Of a stretch of DNA of 64,000 nt, positions 54,906 through 63,489 are shown piece by piece (position 1 is the stretch's first letter; the number at the start of each line of letters is the position of its first letter). The notes under the pieces were generated by a model. It was not told the origin of the DNA, did not search any database, and saw nothing but the letters and a program-made list of their open reading frames with translations. The stretch covers positions 310,001 to 374,000 of the forward strand of contig NZ_JACJQL010000001.1 in NCBI RefSeq assembly GCF_014696625.1, in the 5' to 3' direction. The stretch is from Nostoc parmelioides FACHB-3921 (GTDB lineage Bacteria > Cyanobacteriota > Cyanobacteriia > Cyanobacteriales > Nostocaceae). A program made the position numbers and the translations under genes.

Positions 54906-55313
54906 TCAGCTAGATAATAGTGCATCTTCTGTCACTAAGCTGGATCTGCGGAAATAAGAAGCAGAATTGAGTCCCATTTTGTGGCAAGATTCAGCACATT
55001 TGCGACAAATAGCGGCACAGAACATCATTGTGGCATCGTTACTCATTTGTTCGCAAGCTATGGCAGTGCGATCGCAAATTTGGGCGCACAAACTACAGGT
55101 GTTGCCCATAAACTCAGAACCGTCATTAATCATGTTGACGCACATCATGCACATTTCCGCACAGTCTCGCATCATGGACATCATCACCATATCCATGTAT
55201 CTACCACCCTGACTTTTGCAGTACTTAATGGTATCAATGCAAGTAGTTTGACATTCAATGCAGATTTGTTTGCCAGCTTCCATTTCCATGAGTATAGATT
55301 CGGTCGTCATCAT
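54906..55313 (-). CDS. Cys-rich four-helix-bundle copper-binding protein (Csp/DUF326-like)
   Basis: 135 residues from ATG 55313, with GGAGA upstream; the longer frame to 55394 has no RBS. Fifteen cysteines are spaced along predicted helices (CIECQTTCIDTIKYC, CAEMCMMC, CSLCAQICDRTAIAC, CAAICRKCAESC) with many Met residues. This matches the Csp copper-storage/four-helix-bundle family. No signal peptide, so a cytosolic Csp3-like store or chaperone is likely. It is located inside the sulfur island but on the opposite strand. Confidence 0.88.
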   Translation of the reverse strand: MMTTESILMEMEAGKQICIECQTTCIDTIKYCKSQGGRYMDMVMMSMMRDCAEMCMMCVNMINDGSEFMGNTCSLCAQICDRTAIACEQMSNDATMMFCAAICRKCAESCHKMGLNSASYFRRSSLVTEDALLSS

Positions 55314-55394
55314 AGTAAACAGTCTCCTTTTTTTCGCCGTCGGTGTTGTGGCTGACTTAATTAGCAAGGTAAAACTATATTTTGTGAAAATCAA

Positions 55395-56003
55395 TGGATT
55401 TTAGAGTTATTGCAATTTGAAGGCCGCTATATCTATATTCTTGACGTAAATTAAGCGGCTTTTCATCTTGAATTTGAAGCTAATTAGCTAAAATCCTTAT
55501 ACACTAAGGGTTAAGGCTTTTTTGTTAGCTATGGCAAATTACTTAATTAACATTAGCTATCCCTAAACATCCCTCATCAACTGTCGATTTGCTTAATTTC
55601 TCCACCTACCATATCGGAAAACAGTTGAAAAAAAACATCCCCTTTATGTTGTGGCTTACAAATCGTCAAAACTTTATCTAGTGGAGATCATAGCCAACTC
55701 ATCATTGCAAGAACTAATTATTCTCAAAAATGCTATGAGTACATTTTCCTAAAAGCGACTAATGTTAATTTTTCATGACTTTATTAAGCCATAGTTCATC
55801 ATGTACTGGTAATTTTGGGAATTTCCAGGAAATTCAGACTAAACCTACCAAAATTAAGTGAATACAAAAATAAAAATTTACTCCTCCTCTCTGCGGTTGG
55901 AACATGAGCCAAATTCATCTCTACTCACCAAGTCCAAATTTTTTTACAAAATGTACTTGCCTTTTACAGTTAACTATGGAACACTGCTATATTATCAATA
56001 AAA
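55395..56003. other. Long AT-rich intergenic region
   Basis: About 600 bp of an 829-bp gene-free gap. Very AT-rich, with no protein-coding frame supported. Features are an interrupted GCCGCT (55423-55428)/AGCGGC (55454-55459) inverted repeat and a TTAGCTAT direct repeat near 55525 and 55573. It presumably holds the promoter of the copper-binding gene and a long leader for the ssuA-like gene. A small RNA cannot be excluded. Confidence 0.4.
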
Positions 56004-56029
56004 TACTAAAAACCTACCAATTTACAGTA
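56004..56029. promoter_or_regulatory. 26-bp palindromic element, site 3
   Basis: TACTAAAAAC...AATTTACAGTA (TAC, 20 bp, GTA). The right half AATTTACAGTAGTTT differs from site 1 (AATTAACCGTAGTTT) at two positions. It lies 194 bp before the SsuA-like gene. Confidence 0.6.
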
Positions 56030-56150
56030 GTTTTTGGGTCGTAGATTATAAATTGCATGATATTGGCAATTGGGTACTTAATTAAGAATTACCTCTAATT
56101 ACACAATATTCCTAAATTTGTAGCCACAGTATGCCTCTTATCGGTTGCTT

Positions 56151-56169
56151 AAGGTGGTTTATCCACCTT
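56151..56169. other. Small hairpin upstream of ssuA-like gene
   Basis: AAGGTGG, loop TTTAT, CCACCTT, followed by a T-rich stretch, 55 bp before the ATG. It could be an attenuator-type hairpin in the leader or the end of an upstream transcript. Confidence 0.45.
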
Positions 56170-56223
56170 ATTTCTTTAATTTTTAACTTTGCTCCTAATT
56201 GATAGAAAAAAGAGAGTCAGTTA

Positions 56224-57321
56224 ATGCAGGATTTGAAAAATTTATTTCCATTTTGGAAACGCCGACACATCACTCGTCGTCATGCTTTGTTTGCTTTTGG
56301 CTATAGCTTATTATTATCTACTACACTGTTTAGTTGCAGTTCTTCAGAAAAGAATCCTCAGCAACAAACAGATTCATCTACATCGAATGTAACTAGTACT
56401 ACCACTACTAATAAAGTGGTGAAAATTGTTCGTTCTAAGCAACTTACAGCCCTAGCTGTTTTAGAACAAAAAGGCATTTTAGCAGAACGATTAAAATCTC
56501 TAGGTTACAGGGTAGAATGGCCCGAATTTGCCGCCGGGCCGCAGCAATTAGAAGCTTTAAATGCAGGCGCACTTGATATTGCTTCTACAGCTGAGTCACC
56601 GCCTATTTTTTCCCAAGCAGCTGGCGCACCTCTGGTATATTTGGCTGCCAATTCTTCTGATGGAAGAGCGATTTCACTTTTAGTTCCAAAAAACTCTCCG
56701 ATTAAAAGTGTCAAAGATTTAAAAGGTAAAAAGGTGGCTTTTCAAAAAGCATCAATTGGTCATTATTTAATAGTCAGAGCTTTAGAACAAGAAGGTCTAA
56801 AACTTAGCGATATAGAGTCAGTTTCCCTACCACCTCCAGATGCTAATGTAGCCTTTAGCCAAGGCAAAATAGATGCTTGGTTTATCTGGGAACCTTTTGT
56901 GACGAGAAATGTACAGAATGGTACAGGAACGGTTTTAATAGATGGTGGTAATGGTTTGCGGGATACTAACAACTTTATATCAACAAACCGCAAATTTTAT
57001 GAAGAAAACCAAGAAGTAATTAAGGTTTTTTTGGAAGAACTACAAAAAGCTAACAATTGGGCAAAAAATAATCCCAAAGAAATTGCTCAATTACTATCTG
57101 CTACAACTCAACTTGAGCCTCCCATATTAGAAGCGATGCACGATAAGTATGATTTCACTCTCATACCAATTACGGCAGCGATTATTAATAAACAACAGGA
57201 AGTTGCGGACAAATGGTATAGCTTGGGACTAATACCTAAACAAGTAAATGTCAGAGATGGTTTTTTAACTACGGAACAATATGCCGCAATTACTCCCCAA
57301 GAAGTTCTGGCTAAAAAATAA
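56224..57321 (+). CDS. SsuA-like sulfonate ABC transporter substrate-binding lipoprotein
   Basis: 365 residues. A basic N-terminus with RRHITRRHALFAFGYSLLLS leads to the lipobox LFSC (Cys about 38) and a Ser/Thr linker. The body matches aliphatic-sulfonate-binding proteins: YRVEWPEFAAGPQQLEALNA, STAESPPIFSQAAGAPLVYL, SPIKSVKDLKGKKVAFQKAS and DAWFIWEPFV. It captures sulfonates in the periplasm for an SsuBC permease. No permease or ATPase gene is nearby, so these must be supplied elsewhere. It forms a unit with the TauD-like gene (37-bp gap). Confidence 0.9.
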   Translation: MQDLKNLFPFWKRRHITRRHALFAFGYSLLLSTTLFSCSSSEKNPQQQTDSSTSNVTSTTTTNKVVKIVRSKQLTALAVLEQKGILAERLKSLGYRVEWPEFAAGPQQLEALNAGALDIASTAESPPIFSQAAGAPLVYLAANSSDGRAISLLVPKNSPIKSVKDLKGKKVAFQKASIGHYLIVRALEQEGLKLSDIESVSLPPPDANVAFSQGKIDAWFIWEPFVTRNVQNGTGTVLIDGGNGLRDTNNFISTNRKFYEENQEVIKVFLEELQKANNWAKNNPKEIAQLLSATTQLEPPILEAMHDKYDFTLIPITAAIINKQQEVADKWYSLGLIPKQVNVRDGFLTTEQYAAITPQEVLAKK

Positions 57322-57358
57322 TATTTGAAAAGCTTGCAATTAATTTTGATAGGTAATT

Positions 57359-58222
57359 ATGTCTACACTCACCTTAACTAACTTTGAAATTACTGCTGTT
57401 GATGCACCTTTAGGATCTGTAGTAACTGGACTTGATGCTAGCCAACCTATTAAACCTGAAGTTATTTTAAGATTGAAGCAGGAATTAAGAGAACGCCACA
57501 TTCTCATCTTCAAAAATCAAAACCTGACTGATGAGCAATTTTTGAAATTTGCTTTTCATTTTGGTTCTTTATTTGTACCACCAGACGATATACCAGTCTT
57601 GGCTTCTAAACCTGGGGTGACACCAGTAATCATTCCCGTTTCTAATGTTGATGGTGGCTATACTGGTACTGGCGAGTTAGCTTTTCATTCTGATCATAAG
57701 TGGACTCCTTATCCTTCTAGTGGTTCTTTACTTTATGCTTTAGAAGTTCCCTCAGAAGGTGGAGATACTTACTGGTTAAATTTGAATTTGGCTTATGAAA
57801 CTTTGGATGAGTCTATTAAGCGGCGCATAGCAGATTTGCAGTTGATTACCTACAATCCGTTTTTAAAACAACCAAATACACCTCGTTCTCAATACCGTCT
57901 CGACAAGAGTATTCCCCTAATTAGTCCGGTATTTCCTCACCCTTTAGTCCGGACACATCCAGAAAGTGGGAAAAAGATTTTATATCTAGACTACGCTACA
58001 GAAGTGGAAGTTGTCGGACTAGATCCTCAAGAAGGATATGAATTAATTGAACAGTTGCGATCGCATTTACATCAACCTCAGTTTTATTATCAGCATAAAT
58101 GGTCTGTAGGTGATATTGTCTATTGGGATAATCAATCTACGTTGCATTACCGCCAAGCATTTGACCCCAATCAACGCCGGGTCATGAAACGTATCAGTTT
58201 AGCGGGTAGCCATCCGTTTTGA
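57359..58222 (+). CDS. TauD/TfdA-family 2OG-Fe(II) dioxygenase
   Basis: 287 residues, full length. Iron ligands are His-x-Asp in LAFHSDHKW (about 111-113) and distal His in STLHYRQAFD, and the 2OG-binding Arg is in RRVMKRISL. The family oxidises taurine, alkanesulfonates, alkyl sulfates or related compounds with release of sulfite or sulfate. The partner SsuA-like gene suggests a sulfonate or sulfate ester substrate; the exact one is unknown. A hairpin terminator follows. Confidence 0.9.
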   Translation: MSTLTLTNFEITAVDAPLGSVVTGLDASQPIKPEVILRLKQELRERHILIFKNQNLTDEQFLKFAFHFGSLFVPPDDIPVLASKPGVTPVIIPVSNVDGGYTGTGELAFHSDHKWTPYPSSGSLLYALEVPSEGGDTYWLNLNLAYETLDESIKRRIADLQLITYNPFLKQPNTPRSQYRLDKSIPLISPVFPHPLVRTHPESGKKILYLDYATEVEVVGLDPQEGYELIEQLRSHLHQPQFYYQHKWSVGDIVYWDNQSTLHYRQAFDPNQRRVMKRISLAGSHPF

Positions 58223-58259
58223 GAATGGTTAGCAACACTAATTAGTCATCGAGGATGGG

Positions 58260-58292
58260 AGAACTTCAGTTGTTTCAATCAACTGGGGTTCT
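58260..58292 (+). terminator. Hairpin terminator after tauD-like gene
   Basis: AGAAC and CAGTTG on the left, CAACTG and GTTCT on the right (58260-58292), with a seven-base loop. It ends the ssuA-tauD-like unit. Confidence 0.6.
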
Positions 58293-58352
58293 TGCTTTAT
58301 GCGGTTTTGAGGTTTTTATTTTTGACTAAATTGGATGATATACTTTATAATC

Positions 58353-58378
58353 TACAGTAAGTACATCGAAATAACGTA
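58353..58378. promoter_or_regulatory. 26-bp palindromic element, site 4
   Basis: TACAGTAAGT...ATAACGTA (TAC, 20 bp, GTA), ending 29 bp before the ATG of the small membrane protein gene at 58408, so close to or overlapping the promoter. Confidence 0.65.
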
Positions 58379-58407
58379 ATTTAAGTTGGTAGAAGGAAAA
58401 AATTGCA

Positions 58408-58650
58408 ATGGCATTCGCCCAAAACATAGAGGAAAAGAGAGATAATACAAGAAACCATTATTTTTTGAGTAAGATATCTCCAACATTTATGGCTTTGTGC
58501 CAGCGTTTATGGTGGCATACTAAAGGATATACAACGGTTTTTGGTATGATGACATTGACATTGGCTAGTTTGGGCTTTTTATATATTCATTGGTCTACTA
58601 AAAAGCTCACTCAATTCCAAGAACAAGAAACTGTTGTAGAACAAGAATGA
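58408..58650 (+). CDS. Small single-span membrane protein
   Basis: 80 residues. A soluble N-terminal half (FAQNIEEKRDNTRNHYF) and one membrane helix (about 44-62, VFGMMTLTLASLGFLYIHW), then an acidic tail. No family recognised. Its stop overlaps the start of the PhnD-like gene by four bases (ATGA), so the two are translationally coupled. It may anchor or assist the signal-less binding protein encoded next. Confidence 0.7.
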   Translation: MAFAQNIEEKRDNTRNHYFLSKISPTFMALCQRLWWHTKGYTTVFGMMTLTLASLGFLYIHWSTKKLTQFQEQETVVEQE

Positions 58651-59450
58651 CTGATAAAAAGTTGCAGGTGATATCGTACCTAGCTCCTAATTGGTGGGTA
58701 TTCTATCAAGCGATCGCAGCTTATTTAGGTCGGGTATTACAAGTCGAAATTCAAATCCAACCAGGCGAATGTGATCCTTTAGAAGACCCGCTATTATTTG
58801 AAGACAAATTAGACTTAGCTTTTATTTGTGGATTACCGCTAACTCGATATAGCCAAATATTTCCTCATCAATTGCAAACGTTAGTTGCCCCTGTGAAACA
58901 ATCATCACGATATGGTAACTCTCCGATTTACTATGCAGATGTTATTGTTAATGCTCATAGTAATATTCAACAGTTTGCAGATTTATCAGGAAAAACATTT
59001 TGCTATAACGACCTGGGTTCTAATAGTGGTTACAATTTACTTTGCTATCACTTAATTGAGCAAAGATATTCTGAAAATTTCTTTGGTAAAACTATACAAT
59101 CAGGCTCTCATCAGTGTTCAATTCGCTGGGTAATTGAGGGATTGGCAGATTGTGCAGCGATTGATAGTGTGGTACTAGAACAAGAATTACAGGATTTTCC
59201 TGAATTATCAAAGCATTTGCGTGTGGTGGAAGTGCTTGGCCCTTCTCCAATGCCGCCTTTGGTAGTAGCACAACGTCTGGGTGTATCCTTGATTGAGCAA
59301 ATGCGGTTAGCACTGCTGCAACCAGATACAGAGTTGCAAAACGTAATGGCAGAGTTTGGCGTTAGGCGTTTTGCCCCAGTGGAATTAGAAGATTATCAGA
59401 TATTACACCAGATTTATAGTGACCGTGCTGTTGTTGGTTTGTCTACATAA
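58647..59450 (+). CDS. PhnD-like periplasmic-binding-fold protein without signal peptide
   Basis: 267 residues. Type 2 periplasmic-binding fold of the phosphate/phosphite/phosphonate (PhnD-like) group: DLAFICGLPLTRY, YYADVIVNAHSNIQQFADLS, YNDLGSNSGYNL and DCAAIDSVVLEQEL. No signal peptide or lipobox is visible (it starts MTDKKLQVISYLAP), so it may be cytoplasmic or tethered through the 80-residue membrane protein with which it overlaps. The 26-bp element upstream ties it to the sulfur genes. The ligand is unknown. Confidence 0.8.
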   Translation: MTDKKLQVISYLAPNWWVFYQAIAAYLGRVLQVEIQIQPGECDPLEDPLLFEDKLDLAFICGLPLTRYSQIFPHQLQTLVAPVKQSSRYGNSPIYYADVIVNAHSNIQQFADLSGKTFCYNDLGSNSGYNLLCYHLIEQRYSENFFGKTIQSGSHQCSIRWVIEGLADCAAIDSVVLEQELQDFPELSKHLRVVEVLGPSPMPPLVVAQRLGVSLIEQMRLALLQPDTELQNVMAEFGVRRFAPVELEDYQILHQIYSDRAVVGLST

Positions 59451-59478
59451 GTAGAGACGTTATATGTAACGTCTCTAC
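59451..59478. terminator. 12-bp-stem palindrome (dispersed repeat / terminator)
   Basis: GTAGAGACGTTA (59451-59462), loop TATG, TAACGTCTCTAC (59467-59478): a perfect stem directly after the PhnD-like stop codon. The same palindrome type is widespread in Nostoc genomes and can act as a transcription end. Confidence 0.65.
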
Positions 59479-59499
59479 AAGGTTTTGGGTTTTATCGTA

Positions 59500-59690
59500 A
59501 ATTCAAGGGTATAAGACCCCTACGTCTACACGTAGTATCAGTTGAGTTGGGGTTTAAATCCTCCGCAGTCGCCACAACGGGGGGAACCCCCGCAAGGCGC
59601 TGCTCTCCGACTCAACTGTCTTCCATTTTGAATTTTGAATTTTGAATTTTGAATTGTTAACCCATCTCTCATTTACTGTGAGATGTCAAA
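59500..59690. repeat. Dispersed repeats between convergent genes
   Basis: A CAGTTGAGT/ACTCAACTG-bounded repeat with a GGGGGGAACCCCC core (about 59537-59621) followed by four TTTTGAA heptamers (59629-59655). Both are dispersed repeat types. No RNA gene is supported. Confidence 0.55.
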
Positions 59691-60941
59691 TCAAGCGGTA
59701 ATACCATAAACCCAACTCTGCTTTTGAGCCGATAAGGCCGCATCTTGATAAACTTGTCTAAATAATACTCGCTGTGCGTGACTGCCGCCAATTTCATGCA
59801 GGCGTGACAAAACAGGCTGGAGTTCGACAACTGTAGTGCGAAAATCTCCTTGGGCATGAGCTACCATACCTTTAGCGGCGGGAATTGCGACTTCCAACCA
59901 ACCCCGGCGCAGAAAAGGATTAATACTCAAAGTGTGATACTGCATACTTACAAGCATTTGATTCACCCAATCATGATGTCCAGCTTTGGCAAGGGCATAG
60001 ACATAATGCAAATCTTGAAATGGTAAAGCGTGTTCATCAATGCGGCTGTAAAGATAAGGACTGATACCTTGCCAACGATCGCCCACATTTACACCGTGCA
60101 ATTCTAAACGCAATAATAATGAAATTGCTCCTACTTGGTCTTTAGGGGATTGTTTGTTAGCACGCCCCCAAATGTGCGTATCATACAGTCTCAGAACTTT
60201 TTGATAGTTTTCTAATTGCAAATAATACAGTGCGATGTGCCACCAGTTGTGAGTGTAGAGCATGGAGTTGCAATTTTCCCAGGTATCTGCAAAATTCTCC
60301 ATCCAAGCTATCCCTTCATAGACTCTTCCTTGGGTTTCCATGACATGAGCGATCGCATGATGCGCCCAAGGATCATTTCTATTTAAGGCGATCGCTTGAT
60401 TCGCCATGTTCTCTGAGGTTTCCAGTTGGTCACATTGTTCTAAACCAAATGCCACCATACCGTATAAATAATGATTTTCTAGATTGCTAGGTAAAACTTT
60501 CTGAGCAATTTTCCATAATTTATCTTTGTCACCAGTGTAAAAATAGTGATACTGTCCCTGCTGTACAGAAATCAAATCACGGGGAAATTGATTAGTAATC
60601 TCTTCATGTAAGGTGATCGCTACATCAATCTCTTGATTTGCCCAAGCTGAAATTGCTTGCACATATAACTTTTCTCTGTCGGTAATCTTAGTGCAATACT
60701 GTTGTGCTGTGTGCAGATATGGTAGAGCTTGCTGCCAAGCTTTGCGGTTTTCTTGGGTGAGATAATAAGCCGCCGCATAAGCATGAGCTAATGCACAAGT
60801 TGGATCTGCCGTAATTGCTTGTAGAATTGCTGTTTCTGCATCTCTACCATAAGCCAACATCTGATCGCTAAAACGGTTAATGGCTGCGATCGCTGGGGCT
60901 GAATCTGTTGTAACTATTAATCCCTGTGCATCTTTAAGCAT
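59691..60941 (-). CDS. TTC38-like tetratricopeptide protein
   Basis: 416 residues from ATG 60941 (MLKDAQGLIVTTDS) with AGGA seven bases upstream; the frame extends to 60983 without an RBS. Helical repeats throughout, with the TTC38-family core GMVAFGLEQC, DPWAHHAIAHVMETQGR and NWWHIALYYL plus RLYDTHIWG. Family function is not established. It is divergent from ssuD, with three 26-bp elements in the gap, which makes a role in the same sulfur pathway plausible. Confidence 0.8.
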   Translation of the reverse strand: MLKDAQGLIVTTDSAPAIAAINRFSDQMLAYGRDAETAILQAITADPTCALAHAYAAAYYLTQENRKAWQQALPYLHTAQQYCTKITDREKLYVQAISAWANQEIDVAITLHEEITNQFPRDLISVQQGQYHYFYTGDKDKLWKIAQKVLPSNLENHYLYGMVAFGLEQCDQLETSENMANQAIALNRNDPWAHHAIAHVMETQGRVYEGIAWMENFADTWENCNSMLYTHNWWHIALYYLQLENYQKVLRLYDTHIWGRANKQSPKDQVGAISLLLRLELHGVNVGDRWQGISPYLYSRIDEHALPFQDLHYVYALAKAGHHDWVNQMLVSMQYHTLSINPFLRRGWLEVAIPAAKGMVAHAQGDFRTTVVELQPVLSRLHEIGGSHAQRVLFRQVYQDAALSAQKQSWVYGITA

Positions 60942-61001
60942 AATTAATTCCTTGCACCACAATCTCTGAGAGGTAGTGATCACATCTCCCAGTGTTTAAA
61001 G

Positions 61002-61027
61002 TACGGTAAGTCTGTCGGAATAATGTA
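61002..61027. promoter_or_regulatory. 26-bp palindromic element, site 5
   Basis: TACGGTAAGT...GGAATAATGTA; strong left arm, weaker right arm. It lies 60 bp upstream of the TTC38-like start at 60941 and is the first of three elements in this intergenic region. Confidence 0.6.
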
Positions 61028-61077
61028 TTTATGACCATGAGTATGTCACACTCACAGCCAAACCGCAAGTAGTAAAG

Positions 61078-61103
61078 TACTGTAAATCGATAGATTAGCT
61101 GTA
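61078..61103. promoter_or_regulatory. 26-bp palindromic element, site 6
   Basis: TACTGTAAATCGATA...GCTGTA; identical to site 7 at 19 of 26 or more positions including the TAAATCGATA centre. Middle of the divergent TTC38-like/ssuD region. Confidence 0.7.
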
Positions 61104-61169
61104 TTTAGTTTTGTAAAAGTATTGCTTTACCGACCCATCTATGGGATAGTCTAAAAGTGAATTAAATAA

Positions 61170-61195
61170 TACGGTAAATCGATAAATTCACCGTA
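61170..61195. promoter_or_regulatory. 26-bp palindromic element, site 7 (best match)
   Basis: TACGGTAAAT, CGATAA, ATTCACCGTA: the outer hexamers TACGGT and ACCGTA are perfect complements. It ends 35 bp before the ssuD ATG. Confidence 0.75.
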
Positions 61196-61230
61196 ATTAG
61201 ATCAGGAAATATTGCTCTGACACAGATATC

Positions 61231-62376
61231 ATGCAGCTACTTTGGTTTATTCCGACTCATGGTGAAGGACGCTATCTAGGTACTGCCATAGGGGGGCGGG
61301 TAGTCAACTTTGATTACTGGCGGCAAATTGCTCAAGCAGTGGATCACTTAGGTTTTGCTGGGGCATTACTACCTACAGGACGTTCTTGTGAAGATGCTTG
61401 GATTTTGGCATCAACTTTGGTGACACACACCAAACAGATGAAATTTTTAGTAGCCATACGTCCGGGTTTGATGTCACCAGGAGTAGCAGCAAGGATGGCT
61501 GCGACATTTGATCGCATTTCTGGTGGTAGGTTGTTAATTAACGTTGTTACCGGAGGCGATCCAGTAGAATTGGCGGGAGATGGACTGCATCTTTCCCATG
61601 ACGATCGCTACAAATTAACAGATGAATTTTTAGCAGTGTGGCGAGAAATTGCGGCTGGAGAAGTTGCCAATTTCCAGGGAGATTATCTCAATATTCAAGA
61701 TGGTAAATTGTTATTTCCCCCAGTCCAGAAACCGCATCCGCCTTTGTGGTTTGGTGGTTCTTCTCCCATCGCTCAAGAAATTGCTGCCAAACACGTAGAT
61801 GTGTATTTAACTTGGGGCGAACCACCAGAACAAGTTGCCCAAAAGATTGACTCTGTACGCCGACTAGCAGCAGCACAAGGGAGAACATTACGCTTTGGGA
61901 TTCGTTTGCACGTCATTGTGCGAGAGACAGAAAGCCAAGCCTGGGATGCAGCCAACGATTTAATTCGGTATGTAGATGAGGATGCGATCGCCAAAGCCCA
62001 ACAAGCCTACGCACGCATGGATTCCGAAGGACAACGCCGTATGACAACACTACACAACGGCTCTCGTGAAGCATTAGAAATCAGCCCCAACTTATGGACA
62101 GGAATCGGCTTAGTGCGTGGTGGTGCGGGAACAGCCTTAGTAGGCGATCCTGATACCGTAGCGCAAAGAATGTTGGAATATCAAGAAATAGGTATCGACA
62201 CCTTCATCTTCTCCGGTTATCCCCACTTAGAAGAAGCCTATCGAGTAGCAGAATTACTCTTTCCTCGCCTACCTCTACAGAATCAACCAACAATACAACC
62301 GCAACTACTAAGTCCCTTTGGTGAAGTTGTAGCCAACCAAGAATTCCCCACACCGCAAATAGCCACCGTAGATTAA
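61231..62376 (+). CDS. ssuD: FMNH2-dependent alkanesulfonate monooxygenase SsuD
   Basis: 381 residues, the length of E. coli SsuD and collinear with it: [26 protein letters not shown] (conserved Cys), [43 protein letters not shown] (active-site Arg and His) and [19 protein letters not shown]. It splits C1-C14 alkanesulfonates into aldehyde and sulfite using FMNH2 and O2 in the cytoplasm. The FMN reductase SsuE is not in the window. Three 26-bp elements precede it, consistent with control by sulfur supply. Confidence 0.96.
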   Translation: MQLLWFIPTHGEGRYLGTAIGGRVVNFDYWRQIAQAVDHLGFAGALLPTGRSCEDAWILASTLVTHTKQMKFLVAIRPGLMSPGVAARMAATFDRISGGRLLINVVTGGDPVELAGDGLHLSHDDRYKLTDEFLAVWREIAAGEVANFQGDYLNIQDGKLLFPPVQKPHPPLWFGGSSPIAQEIAAKHVDVYLTWGEPPEQVAQKIDSVRRLAAAQGRTLRFGIRLHVIVRETESQAWDAANDLIRYVDEDAIAKAQQAYARMDSEGQRRMTTLHNGSREALEISPNLWTGIGLVRGGAGTALVGDPDTVAQRMLEYQEIGIDTFIFSGYPHLEEAYRVAELLFPRLPLQNQPTIQPQLLSPFGEVVANQEFPTPQIATVD

Positions 62377-62529
62377 AAAACTCCGCGTACCTACCTCTGC
62401 GTTTAAAAAACCTCAAAGGACTAACTCAACATAACAGTTAATTGAAATTGTCATTTACACCTTTTTTATTAGCAGATGGAAATTCCCAGCCATCTGCTTT
62501 TTCTGATGCACATATAGCGATCGCCATAA
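62377..62529. other. Intergenic region after ssuD
   Basis: About 150 bp between ssuD and the MITE-like element. No clear hairpin or gene; CATATAGCGATCGCC is a HIP1 site. Confidence 0.35.
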
Positions 62530-62736
62530 GAGGATGTTTGAAAAGTATCATTGCTAACACCAAAATCTTAAAAACCTAACCCCCCTAGCCCCCCTTCCCT
62601 ACGTTCGCACAGCGTGTCGTTCGCGTTAGGGTTGCGTAGCAAAGACAGGAAATGGGGGTTTCAAAGCCTCTCTCCGTTTCGGGGAGAGGTTTGGAGAGGG
62701 GTTTCTAGTATACTTTTCAACTTTTCAAACACCCTC
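62530..62736. mobile_element. MITE-like non-autonomous element
   Basis: A 207-bp non-coding unit with terminal inverted repeats: left GAGGATGTTTGAAAAGTAT, right ATACTTTTCA, a 7-bp insertion (or partial duplication), then AAACACCCTC. It is flanked on both sides by TAA (62527-62529 and 62737-62739), consistent with a TA/TAA target duplication. The inside holds CCCCTAGCCCCCCTTCCC and GAGAGGTTTGGAGAGG repeats and no transposase frame. Confidence 0.65.
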
Positions 62737-62891
62737 TAAGTCAGGAGTGAAAAATATGGGAATTTGATGTTTTGATTGAGAACTGCGGGGAAATATATCT
62801 AATAATTTAAAATCTTTAAATATCCAAGTTATAGGTAAAGGTAATACATAAGGTGATAGCTGGCAGTGTTGAAGACTTCCAGGAATTAAAT
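62737..62891. other. Intergenic region downstream of the crp-type gene
   Basis: About 150 bp with no gene or strong hairpin recognised between the MITE-like element and the stop of the Crp/Fnr regulator. Confidence 0.35.
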
Positions 62892-63479
62892 TTAAATTTC
62901 ATAGTGCCATATTTCCTCTTCTCTTAGCACTATTTTCTGTAGACGCAATCGTTGAATAAAACCCTGTTCTTCTAGTTTTTGAAGAATACGAGTGACAGTA
63001 ACACGAGTTGTGCCAATAGTGTCAGCAATGTCCTGGTGTGTGAGACGCAAATCAATGAGTTTTCCTTGTTGAACTTCTTTACCGAATCTTTTAGCCAACC
63101 ATTCTAACAGTTTAATTAACATAATTTCTACAGTTTTATGACTGCGAATTACCATTAATTCTTCCGCCTGCTGTACATACATTTGTAAAACTTGTGTCAA
63201 TTGAGATGAATCTTGAGTTTGCCAGGGACTTAATTCTACTTTACCGAGGCATTCAATTTGATAAGGTTCAGTTTTAGATAAAACTCTGCCAAGAATATCA
63301 CCTACTCCCCAAATGCCTAATGTCACAATCGTACCATCTTCATGGAAGGTCACAATTCTTACGAAACCTTGCTCAATTTTCCACAGATTCTTATCATCTT
63401 TCGGTAGGATATCACGGGATGAAAATATTTTTTTGGCAACAAAATTAGGGCGGATTACAGAAGATGATAAAGGTAGCAT
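62892..63479 (-). CDS. Crp/Fnr-family transcriptional regulator
   Basis: 195 residues. N-terminal cyclic-nucleotide-binding-type beta barrel (about 15-85, WKIEQGFVRIVTFHEDGTIV, GVGDILGRVL), a dimerisation helix (about 90-130) and a C-terminal winged helix (LTHQDIADTIGTTRVTVTRI). The recognition helix TRVTVTR is the same as that known for NtcA. No Fnr-type cysteine set. Cyanobacterial relatives include CysR, which controls sulfur genes, and its position beside cysE and ssuD makes a sulfur role likely but unproven. A 26-bp element sits 11 bp upstream of its ATG. Confidence 0.88.
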   Translation of the reverse strand: MLPLSSSVIRPNFVAKKIFSSRDILPKDDKNLWKIEQGFVRIVTFHEDGTIVTLGIWGVGDILGRVLSKTEPYQIECLGKVELSPWQTQDSSQLTQVLQMYVQQAEELMVIRSHKTVEIMLIKLLEWLAKRFGKEVQQGKLIDLRLTHQDIADTIGTTRVTVTRILQKLEEQGFIQRLRLQKIVLREEEIWHYEI

Positions 63480-63489
63480 TTTTGTTAAA

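Noticed and set aside
55395..56223. Hidden small gene in the 829-bp gap
   Set aside because: All frames are short, AT-rich and without RBS or recognisable motif.
59537..59625. tRNA-like segment (GTTTAAATCC and CTCTCCGACTC)
   Set aside because: No acceptor stem or anticodon arm can be paired; the segment matches the style of dispersed Nostoc repeats.
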